11,527 nt of DNA, taken from NCBI GenBank assembly GCA_020851835.1, contig JADZBZ010000114.1, positions 1 through 11,527 of the forward strand, given 5' to 3'. The notes under the pieces were generated by a model. That model was not told where the DNA came from. It saw only the letters and a list, made by a program, of their open reading frames with translations, and ran no database searches. The stretch's first letter is position 1, and each line of letters begins with the position of its first letter. This document shows positions 1 to 6,893 of this stretch, piece by piece. The translations under genes and the position numbers were made by a program. The stretch comes from Acidobacteriota bacterium. GTDB taxonomy: Bacteria; Acidobacteriota; Vicinamibacteria; Vicinamibacterales; UBA2999.

Positions 1-1867
1 GGACTTCCGAGAGATTGGTCGAGAACAGGAAGCGGAGAAACTTCTGGATGTTCTCGTAGATGCTCCGCCCCTCCTCTATCGCGCCGACGATGGTGGCGAA
101 GTTGTCGTCCACGAGCACGAGGTCTGCGACCTCGCGGCTCACGTCCGAGCCACGCTCCCCCATCGCCACGCCCACGTCGGATCGCTTGAGGGCCGGCGCA
201 TCGTTCACCCCGTCGCCGGTCATGGCGACTATTTCACCGCTGGCCTGGAGCGCCTCGACGAGTCGCAGCTTCTGATCGGGGTGCACGCGCGCAAAGACGT
301 TGACCTCGCGGAGCGCCGCGACGAGCGAAGACTCGTCGTAGTCACGCAGATCCTCCCCCGTCACGACTCGCACGCCGGGAATTCCGACCTGACGGGCGAT
401 CGCCAGAGCGGTGGCCGGATGGTCGCCGGTGATCATGATCACGCGAATGCCCGCATCCAAGGCCTGCCGCACGGCGTCGTGCACTTCGGGCCGCGGGGGA
501 TCCCAGAAGACAATCAAACCGAGCATCGTCAATTCGCGCTCGACCTCCCCCGGCGCCCACGCCAAGGCCAGCACGCGCAATCCCTCGTGGGCATAGGCGA
601 CGGCCTTCTCGCGCCAGGAGTCGAGGTCAGCCGCCCGCGCGGCGCAGCGGCGCAGGATGACCTCTGGCGCCCCCTTGAGGTAGCTGGCGGGCTGGCCATC
701 CTCCGTGACGGTGACGCGGGTGAATTCCCACTCGCCGTCGAACGGGCGTTTCGACCTGGTGGGGTGACGCGCGCGCACCGCGGCCACATCCACACCTGCC
801 TCCGACGCATGGCGCAGCAGCCCGACGTCGAGGGGATCGCCGGCGCCGGTGGATGGATCCGCGTCGTTGGCCAGGATGCTGGCCCGCAGCGCCCGCTCCC
901 GGTCCGGCGCATCGAGCGTCCGTACCTCCATGCGGTTCTCGGTGAGGGTACCCGTCTTGTCGGTGGCGATGACCGTGACCGAGCCAAGCGCCTCGACGGC
1001 CGACAGCCGGCGCACGACGGCGCGGTGCCGGGCCATTCGTTCGACGCCGAGGGCGAGCGCCACCGTCAGCGCAGCGGGCAGGCCCTCGGGGACGGCGGCC
1101 ACGGCCAGCGCGACCGCGAAGACAAGCATTTCCGCCGCACGGCCGGGCCCCTCCGCCAGAATGCCGAGCAACCCGAGACCGGCGGCCACGGCCAGTACCC
1201 ACCGGGCAATCTGGTGTCCGAGCACATCGACACGCCGCTCGAGGGGCGTCTTGCCGGCTTCGATTCCGCCCAGCATGCCAGCCAACCGCCCCATGGCGCT
1301 GACCGCGCCCGTGCGCACCACCTCCAGGTACGCCGTGCCGCGGACGAGCAGGGTGCCGCTGAAGGCGTCGTCTCCGTCCCCCTTGTCCAGGGGAACCGAC
1401 TCGCCGGTGAGGATCGACTCGTCCAGCATGGCACCGTGCACCTGGCGAAGCTGGCCGTCGGCCGGCACGCGATCTCCGGCCTCGAGCCGGACCCAGTCGC
1501 CCGGGACGATCTCGGCCGTCTCGATGCGCCGCAGTTGCCCGTCCCGAAGTACCCAGGCATGGGCCGCCGCCATGGCCTGGAGGCGCGCCAGGGCGGCTTC
1601 CGAGCGCTGCTCCTGATACAAGCCGAGCGCCGCGTTCAGCAGCAGGATGATCGCGATGGCGGTGGCGTCCACCGGGAAGCCGGCGATGCCTTCCCAGGCC
1701 CACAGGGCGAGATCGAACGCCAGTGCGAAGAGCAGGATATAGATGAGCGGGCTCTGGAACTGGCGGACGAAGCGGCGCCACAACGGCGTGGGCGCCCGCT
1801 CCGGCAGCGCGTTGGGGCCGGCGACCAGCAGCTGTTCCTGGGCCTGTTGGCTCGAGAGTCCGGACAT
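1..1867 (-). CDS. P2-type cation-transporting ATPase (Ca2+-ATPase-like), C-terminus cut by window edge
   Basis: This is an inner-membrane ion pump of the P-type ATPase superfamily, and 622 codons are visible. Reading the minus strand from ATG at 1867 gives an N-terminal cation-ATPase domain starting MSGLSSQQAQEQLL, then two membrane segments. Next come the actuator-domain TGES motif (residues 154-157), the M4 motif PEGLP (260-264), the phosphorylation motif DKTGT with the acceptor Asp at 303, KGAPE in the nucleotide-binding domain (398-402) and the hinge motif TGDGVNDAP around Asp552. The visible part ends just before M5 in IQKFLRFLFSTNLSEV. PEGLP in M4 places it with P2 pumps (Ca2+ or Na+/K+-like) rather than metal P1B or proton P3 pumps. 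Calcium is the likeliest substrate, but the M5-M6 ligands lie outside the window. No strong ribosome-binding site precedes the start. The start was chosen because the family N-terminus begins there. Confidence 0.93.
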   Translation of the reverse strand, partial: MSGLSSQQAQEQLLVAGPNALPERAPTPLWRRFVRQFQSPLIYILLFALAFDLALWAWEGIAGFPVDATAIAIILLLNAALGLYQEQRSEAALARLQAMAAAHAWVLRDGQLRRIETAEIVPGDWVRLEAGDRVPADGQLRQVHGAMLDESILTGESVPLDKGDGDDAFSGTLLVRGTAYLEVVRTGAVSAMGRLAGMLGGIEAGKTPLERRVDVLGHQIARWVLAVAAGLGLLGILAEGPGRAAEMLVFAVALAVAAVPEGLPAALTVALALGVERMARHRAVVRRLSAVEALGSVTVIATDKTGTLTENRMEVRTLDAPDRERALRASILANDADPSTGAGDPLDVGLLRHASEAGVDVAAVRARHPTRSKRPFDGEWEFTRVTVTEDGQPASYLKGAPEVILRRCAARAADLDSWREKAVAYAHEGLRVLALAWAPGEVERELTMLGLIVFWDPPRPEVHDAVRQALDAGIRVIMITGDHPATALAIARQVGIPGVRVVTGEDLRDYDESSLVAALREVNVFARVHPDQKLRLVEALQASGEIVAMTGDGVNDAPALKRSDVGVAMGERGSDVSREVADLVLVDDNFATIVGAIEEGRSIYENIQKFLRFLFSTNLSEV

Positions 1868-2040
1868 GGTTGGCGACGAGTGGCACGGCCACCCTGTCCT
1901 GACTGTAGCCGCGAGCGGCGGCAGCGAACCAGCAAGAAGTGGGGCGGAGCCGGCCATCGACGGACGCGGCCGATTCCGCTGGACTTTCGAGCGCCGGCCG
2001 GCGGAGAATCGCGGGAGTCAGGCGCCGCTGTCCCCACCGC

Positions 2041-2074
2041 GCTCGACTAGAACTCGCGACATCTTCGGTCGAGC
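2041..2074. repeat. 7-base inverted repeat upstream of the small gene
   Basis: GCTCGAC (2041-2047) and GTCGAGC (2068-2074) form perfect inverted arms separated by 20 bases. They lie in the 244-base gap between the divergent ATPase and the small plus-strand gene. The spacing fits two-turn operator geometry, but 7-base GC-rich arms also arise by chance. The rest of the gap holds a 12-base palindrome at 1992-2003 and no clear promoter in either direction. Confidence 0.25.
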
Positions 2075-2100
2075 CCTCGTCATCACGTTTCGTCCGGCGT

Positions 2101-2105
2101 GGAGG
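2101..2105 (+). promoter_or_regulatory. Ribosome-binding site of the small winged-helix-like gene
   Basis: GGAGG lies 6 bases before the ATG at 2112. It is one of the strongest Shine-Dalgarno matches in the window. It decides the start of the small gene, because the reading frame stays open upstream to 1743 with no comparable signal. Confidence 0.7.
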
Positions 2106-2111
2106 AGCACC

Positions 2112-2402
2112 ATGGGCGTCAACTGGGTTCCGACAAAGCAGTCCCACGAGCCATTTGCGCGGCTAGGCCGGGTGCCGCGCGCGCGACCACTCAAAGCGAG
2201 GGCGCCGGCAATCGAGCAGGTTGCCACTCGCGTTCGAGCGGAGTACCTGGAGATGCCGGGCCTCTGCCTCACACGCGACCAGGCGCGGTGTCTCTGGGGC
2301 CTCGACGTCGGGGTCTGCGATCAGGTGCTGCGCCATCTGGTCGACACAGGATTCCTCTCGTTCACCCCTCACGCCACCTACGTGCGCGCCGACGCCGGGT
2401 AG
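2112..2402 (+). CDS. Small conserved-looking hypothetical protein, winged-helix-like
   Basis: This encodes 96 residues with a strong GGAGG site before the ATG. The frame is open further upstream (to 1743), but that part is antisense to the ATPase and reads as low-quality Arg/Ser-rich shadow, so the ATG at 2112 is preferred. The N-terminal ~35 residues are basic and probably disordered. From about residue 40 the protein has a compact pattern: an amphipathic helix (VATRVRAEYLEMPGL), a LTRDQARCLWGL helix, a CDQVLRHLVDTGFL helix and a short FTPHATYVRAD wing. This resembles a small winged helix in which an intake helix is followed by a turn and a recognition helix. I recall similar short acidobacterial proteins of unknown function. 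It may bind DNA or regulate a neighbour, but this is inferred from pattern alone. It is divergent from the ATPase and convergent with hsp20. Confidence 0.72.
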   Translation: MGVNWVPTKQSHEPFARLGRVPRARPLKARAPAIEQVATRVRAEYLEMPGLCLTRDQARCLWGLDVGVCDQVLRHLVDTGFLSFTPHATYVRADAG

Positions 2403-2428
2403 CCGACCGGCGCGCCCGACAAACAGGA

Positions 2429-2466
2429 CGGGGGGACGGCCCCTGCACCGCAGTGACCGCCCCCCG
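2429..2466. terminator. Bidirectional hairpin between convergent small gene and hsp20
   Basis: CGGGGGG (2429-2435), a 1-base bulge and CGG (2437-2439) pair with CCG (2457-2459) and CCCCCCG (2460-2466), giving a 10-pair stem. The loop holds an inner CTGC/GCAG hairpin (2443-2453). It begins 27 bases past the stop of the small gene. There is no T-run on either side, so it is a candidate terminator or 3'-end stabiliser, not a textbook intrinsic terminator. Confidence 0.5.
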
Positions 2467-2477
2467 GTGTCCAGCCT

Positions 2478-2496
2478 CGGCGCCGTCCGGGCGCCG
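2478..2496 (-). terminator. Hairpin just past the hsp20 stop
   Basis: CGGCGCC (2478-2484) and GGCGCCG (2490-2496) form a perfect 7-pair stem with a 5-base loop. On the minus strand it begins 5 bases after the hsp20 stop codon. No T-tract follows. Position and symmetry suggest transcription termination or protection of the dnaK-hsp20 mRNA end. Confidence 0.45.
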
Positions 2497-2501
2497 TGGA
2501 C

Positions 2502-2942
2502 TTACGTCGCGGAAATGGTGATGGAGCGCGGCTTGGCCTCCTCGCGGAACGGCAGGCGCACCGTCAACACCCCGTTCTTGAAATCCGCAGCGACCTTGCC
2601 GCTGTCCACCGTGGCTGGCAGCGAGAACGACCGGCTGAAGCTGCCGTACGCCCGCTCGATGCGGTGGTAGTGCTCCTTCTTCACCTCGGTGTCGACCTTG
2701 CGCTCGCCGCTGAGGGTCAGCGTGTTGTTCTCGACGGTCACCGAGACATCGTCACGATTGACGTCCGGAAGCTCGGCCTTGATGACCAGCTCCTTCTTCT
2801 CGTTCTCGAAGATGTCCACGGCGGGTACCCAGTTGCTGAGCACCCCTTCCTCGCGAGCCGTGTAGGCGTCGCCGAAGATGCGGCTCATGCGGTCCTGTAG
2901 CACCGCCAGGTCTCGAAACGGATCGAATCGCGTTATTGCCAT
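2502..2942 (-). CDS. Hsp20 family small heat-shock protein
   Basis: This is an ATP-independent holdase that binds unfolding proteins in the cytoplasm and passes them to DnaK. The 146-residue length is usual for bacterial Hsp20. A short N-terminal arm (MAITRFDPFRDLAVLQDRM) precedes an alpha-crystallin domain from about residue 40. The domain contains VDIFENEKKELVIKAELPDV, the Y-H-R-I-E-R-A-Y-GSFSRSF segment and the conserved GVLTVRLP near residue 128. The C-terminal tail RSITISAT carries an I-x-I motif used for oligomer assembly. AAGGAG at 2953-2958 lies 10 bases before the ATG. The gene is 91 bases downstream of dnaK on the same strand, so the two are probably cotranscribed from the dnaK promoters. 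It is the more canonical of the two Hsp20 proteins here. Confidence 0.95.
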   Translation of the reverse strand: MAITRFDPFRDLAVLQDRMSRIFGDAYTAREEGVLSNWVPAVDIFENEKKELVIKAELPDVNRDDVSVTVENNTLTLSGERKVDTEVKKEHYHRIERAYGSFSRSFSLPATVDSGKVAADFKNGVLTVRLPFREEAKPRSITISAT

Positions 2943-2952
2943 GGTCCCCTAT

Positions 2953-2958
2953 CTCCTT
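2953..2958 (-). promoter_or_regulatory. Ribosome-binding site of hsp20
   Basis: AAGGAG on the minus strand, 10 bases before the ATG at 2942. No convincing -10 or -35 was found in the 91-base dnaK-hsp20 gap, which supports cotranscription with dnaK. Confidence 0.65.
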
Positions 2959-3033
2959 TTCTCTTCGTGCCTGTCGCGTCCAGCGCCGCAGCCGGGCCCG
3001 ACGATGGACCCGACCGCGCGGCGCGTGGGGTTG

Positions 3034-4917
<1,884 letters not shown>

Positions 4918-4947
4918 ATGAATGTCGTGCCTCCCGTGACGAGAACA

Positions 4948-4976
4948 AGAATAGATCTATGATGAGCATTAGTCAA
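4948..4976 (-). promoter_or_regulatory. Proximal dnaK promoter
   Basis: On the minus strand, TTGACT (4971-4976) and TATTCT (4948-4953) are separated by exactly 17 bases. This is a good sigma70/housekeeping-type match. The transcript would start near 4941, leaving a leader of about 24 bases that includes GGGAGG. It lies within a 70-base stretch of 30 percent G+C, in sharp contrast with the flanking genes. Confidence 0.65.
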
Positions 4977-5004
4977 GCATAAAATCTTAGTGTTATACAC
5001 TCAA
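4976..5004 (-). promoter_or_regulatory. Distal dnaK promoter, overlapping the proximal one
   Basis: On the minus strand, TTGAGT (4999-5004) and TATGCT (4976-4981) are again exactly 17 bases apart. Its -10 shares one base with the -35 of the proximal promoter, so the two would be used alternatively. The 13-base inverted repeat at 4989-5001 falls in its -35/spacer region. Confidence 0.5.
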
Positions 5005-5005
5005 T
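4985..5005. promoter_or_regulatory. Candidate operator: perfect inverted repeat, partial HAIR-like element
   Basis: AGTGT-N3-ACACT (4989-5001) is a perfect inverted repeat. Read on the minus strand, the wider site is ATTGAGT-N7-ACTAAGA (4985-5005). Compared with the HspR element CTTGAGT-N7-ACTCAAG, the left arm matches 6 of 7 and the right arm 4 of 7 with correct spacing. A repressor bound here would block the distal promoter. It is not a CIRCE (HrcA) site. Assignment to HspR is tentative. Confidence 0.4.
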
Positions 5006-5056
5006 TACTTCCGAGCCAGTGGCCATTGCGGCCGGCGGTGATGCCCGACCCTACCT

Positions 5057-5491
5057 CTACCGGACCTGGAGCGTCTGGAGGTGCCGGGTGAGCGCAGCGA
5101 CCCGCTGGCGCACCAAGACGTCGTCGCCCATCGCCCGGAAGGTCGCTCCCCAGGTGGGCATGTCGGTGGTGCCGTGGGCGGCGACCATGACGCCGAACTC
5201 GAGCACCATGGCCACGCGCTGTGCCGGGAAGATCCCCCTGTTGGTCGCGGCCAGCCGTGTCAGGTTGGTCGGCCGGGTTTTCAGGGCGCTGGCCACCGGC
5301 CCGTCGCCGACGCCACCGGCGCCATGACACGCCGCGCAGTAACCACGGTACAACTCGGCGCCCTCCTCGGTCGGGCCGCGGGCGCCGGCCGTCAGACTCC
5401 CGCCAGCCTGGTTCGCCGTGGCGGAGACGAGGAGTGGCGCGGCCATCAGAATCAGCGCCGCGATGACGCATCCAGTCGTGTGCAGGAACAC
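5057..5491 (-). CDS. Secreted monohaem c-type cytochrome
   Basis: This is a small electron-carrier cytochrome c with 144 residues from a GTG start. The frame is open further upstream to 5734, but that part is antisense to the next gene and Arg-rich. GTG at 5491 has a strong AGGAGG 8 bases before it and is followed directly by a signal peptide: a hydrophobic core at residues 8-24 and an A-T-A site around 24-26. The haem-binding CAACH motif is at residues 52-56, with the following GAGGVGDGP typical of class I/cbb3-type cytochrome domains. The likely distal axial ligand is Met111 in TTDMPTWG. The protein probably acts in the periplasm. No oxidase or reductase partner is in the window, so the electron donor and acceptor are unknown. 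It lies 139 bases upstream of dnaK on the same strand, but the dnaK promoters suggest separate transcription. Confidence 0.9.
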   Translation of the reverse strand: MFLHTTGCVIAALILMAAPLLVSATANQAGGSLTAGARGPTEEGAELYRGYCAACHGAGGVGDGPVASALKTRPTNLTRLAATNRGIFPAQRVAMVLEFGVMVAAHGTTDMPTWGATFRAMGDDVLVRQRVAALTRHLQTLQVR

Positions 5492-5499
5492 CTCAACAT

Positions 5500-5505
5500 C
5501 CTCCT
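5500..5505 (-). promoter_or_regulatory. Ribosome-binding site fixing the cytochrome c start
   Basis: AGGAGG on the minus strand, 8 bases before GTG at 5491. It decides the start, because much longer readings of the same frame lack such a site and would bury the signal peptide. A TATGCT box at 5561-5566 is a weak -10 candidate with no clear -35. Confidence 0.75.
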
Positions 5506-5596
5506 GTCCGGCGTGCCGTTGACGGGAATCCGTCCGTTCCGGCCCGCCGCCCGTCAATCGAGCATAACGCCCGCCACCCCGCCAGGCGCGGCGCGT

Positions 5597-5602
5597 TAGA
5601 AT
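5597..5602 (+). promoter_or_regulatory. Candidate -10 box for the second hsp20 (near-leaderless)
   Basis: TAGAAT ends 7 bases before the ATG at 5610. If it is the -10 element, transcription would start at or next to the start codon, giving a leaderless or near-leaderless mRNA. No -35 match is seen at 16-18 bases upstream. A GGAG at 5604-5607 lies only 2 bases from the ATG, too close for normal use. Confidence 0.45.
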
Positions 5603-5609
5603 CGGAGCG

Positions 5610-6062
5610 ATGACCTTCATTGCCTCCCCCCACGATCCGCCCGACCTGGCGGACGAGGTACGGCGGCTGTTCGAGGACCTGGCCCGCCACCGGCCCGAGC
5701 GCCCAGCGTTCGTCTCGGGCGAGTGCTCGCCCACACTCGACGTGCTCGAAACGGATCAGGCCGTGGAGGTGGTGGTCGACCTGCCTGGCCTTGGTCCCGA
5801 CCGACTCCGTATCATGATCAAGGGCGGGGTCGTCATCATCGTCGGCGAAAAGGAACGGGCCGAACCGTCGCCAACGCCGCGCAGCTATCACCTCATCGAG
5901 CGCGACTTCGGGCGCTTCGCGCGGGCGGTCCGCATCGACGTTGCGGTGGACGCGTCCCGGGCGCGGGCCAGGCTGTCGCAGGGAGAGCTGAGGATCGTCC
6001 TGCCGAAGATCGTCGAGCGCCGGGGCCGCGAAATCATGGTCCCGGTTGAAGCGGGCGCCTGA
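5610..6062 (+). CDS. Divergent Hsp20/alpha-crystallin family protein
   Basis: This is a second small heat-shock protein, 150 residues, probably a cytoplasmic holdase. The N-terminal ~38 residues are acidic/Arg-rich and variable. The alpha-crystallin domain runs from about residue 40 to 140, with LDVLETDQAVEVVVDLPGL, GGVVIIVGEKE, YHLIERDFGRFARAVRI and the GELRIVLPKI strand, which is GEL where most family members have GVL. An I-x-V pair near the C-terminus (EIMVPV) could replace the usual I-x-I. It shares the fold but little sequence with the Hsp20 downstream of dnaK, so it is not a recent duplicate. Its stop codon touches the start of the ymdB-like gene, in the same frame, so the two should be translationally coupled. 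Confidence 0.92.
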   Translation: MTFIASPHDPPDLADEVRRLFEDLARHRPERPAFVSGECSPTLDVLETDQAVEVVVDLPGLGPDRLRIMIKGGVVIIVGEKERAEPSPTPRSYHLIERDFGRFARAVRIDVAVDASRARARLSQGELRIVLPKIVERRGREIMVPVEAGA

Positions 6063-6893
6063 TTGAAGCTGCTCTTCATCGGGGACATCGTCGGGCGACC
6101 GGGGCGCGAGCTGGTGACGCGCGCCGTGAAGCTGCTCACGCGGGCGTGGACCATCGACGTGGTGGTGGCCAACGGAGAGAACGCCACTGCCGGCGCGGGC
6201 ATCACGCGGGCCCACGCCGACGAAATCTTCAAGGCGGGCGTCCACTGCATCACCGGCGGCAACCACTCGTGGGATCGACGCGAGGCGCTCACGTTCATCG
6301 ATCAGGAGCCCAGGCTCCTGCGGCCCGCCAACTACCCCGCGGGAACGCCCGGCCGCGGCGCGGTGATGGTGGAGGTGTCCGGCGGTCCGCCGGTGGGGGT
6401 CGTCAACGTCATGGGCCGCGTGTTCCTCCCGCCCCTGGACGATCCGTTCGCAGCAGCCGATCGTGAGATCGCGCAGCTGCACGCGCAGGGAGCGCGGGTG
6501 GTTCTCGTGGATGTCCATGCCGAAGCCACCTCCGAAAAGATCGCGCTGTCGTGGTGGCTCGACGGGCGGGTCACGGCGGTGATCGGCACCCACACGCACG
6601 TGCAGACCGCCGACGAGCGCCTCCTGCCGGGCGGCACCGCGTGCCTGACCGATGCCGGCATGACCGGTCCGCACGACGGGGTGATTGGGGTGGACCGCGA
6701 AGCCGTCATCGCACGCTTCCGGACGGGTTTGCCCGTGCGCTTCGAGCCCGCGACCGGGGAACCACGACTGAACGGCGTTGTCGTCACCGCGGACGCGGAG
6801 TCGGGGTGTGCCGTCTCAATCGAACGCGTCAACCTCAGCGCCGCGGACCTGGACGCCCTGGCCGCGCGCCTGCTCGCCGGGACGAGCCCGTGA
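6063..6893 (+). CDS. ymdB: YmdB-family metallophosphoesterase (TIGR00282)
   Basis: This family hydrolyses cyclic nucleotides (2',3'-cNMPs and, in Bacillus subtilis, 3',5'-cAMP) with a dimetal site and affects RNA turnover and multicellular behaviour. The 276 residues fit the usual length. The expected metal ligands are all visible: Asp8 in GDIVGRPG, Glu39-Asn40 in NGENA, Asn67-His68 in GGNHSWD, His152 in VDVHAEATSEK, and His177 and His179 in GTHTHVQT. The start is TTG, directly after the hsp20 TGA and in the same frame. The family N-terminus MKLLFIGDIVG begins there and no other start is possible. It overlaps xseA by 4 bases (GTGA), suggesting an operon. The exact substrate in this organism cannot be told from sequence. 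Confidence 0.93.
   Translation: MKLLFIGDIVGRPGRELVTRAVKLLTRAWTIDVVVANGENATAGAGITRAHADEIFKAGVHCITGGNHSWDRREALTFIDQEPRLLRPANYPAGTPGRGAVMVEVSGGPPVGVVNVMGRVFLPPLDDPFAAADREIAQLHAQGARVVLVDVHAEATSEKIALSWWLDGRVTAVIGTHTHVQTADERLLPGGTACLTDAGMTGPHDGVIGVDREAVIARFRTGLPVRFEPATGEPRLNGVVVTADAESGCAVSIERVNLSAADLDALAARLLAGTSP

Noticed and set aside
1992..2003. 12-base palindrome CGCCGGCCGGCG
   Set aside because: Pure G/C palindromes of this length are expected by chance in such sequence, and there is no paired copy or promoter beside it.
281..2050. 589-codon plus-strand open frame opposite the ATPase gene
   Set aside because: The minus-strand frame has all P-type ATPase motifs in order. The plus frame is Arg/Gly/His-rich with no recognisable domain, as expected opposite a high-GC gene.
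627..2147. 506-codon minus-strand open frame over the ATPase region
   Set aside because: It is a shifted frame of the same strand, full of Arg, Gly and Ala. The true ATPase frame is one that runs off the left edge.
4918..5056. CIRCE (HrcA) operator upstream of dnaK
   Set aside because: No TTAGCACTC-N9-GAGTGCTAA or close variant is present. The inverted repeat found is shorter and different.
5492..5734. N-terminal extension of the cytochrome c gene to ATG at 5734
   Set aside because: It would add an Arg-rich stretch before the signal peptide and overlap the divergent hsp20. The GTG at 5491 has a strong AGGAGG.
5493..6674. 393-codon minus-strand open frame opposite hsp20 and ymdB
   Set aside because: Both plus-strand genes show complete family motifs. 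This frame has none.
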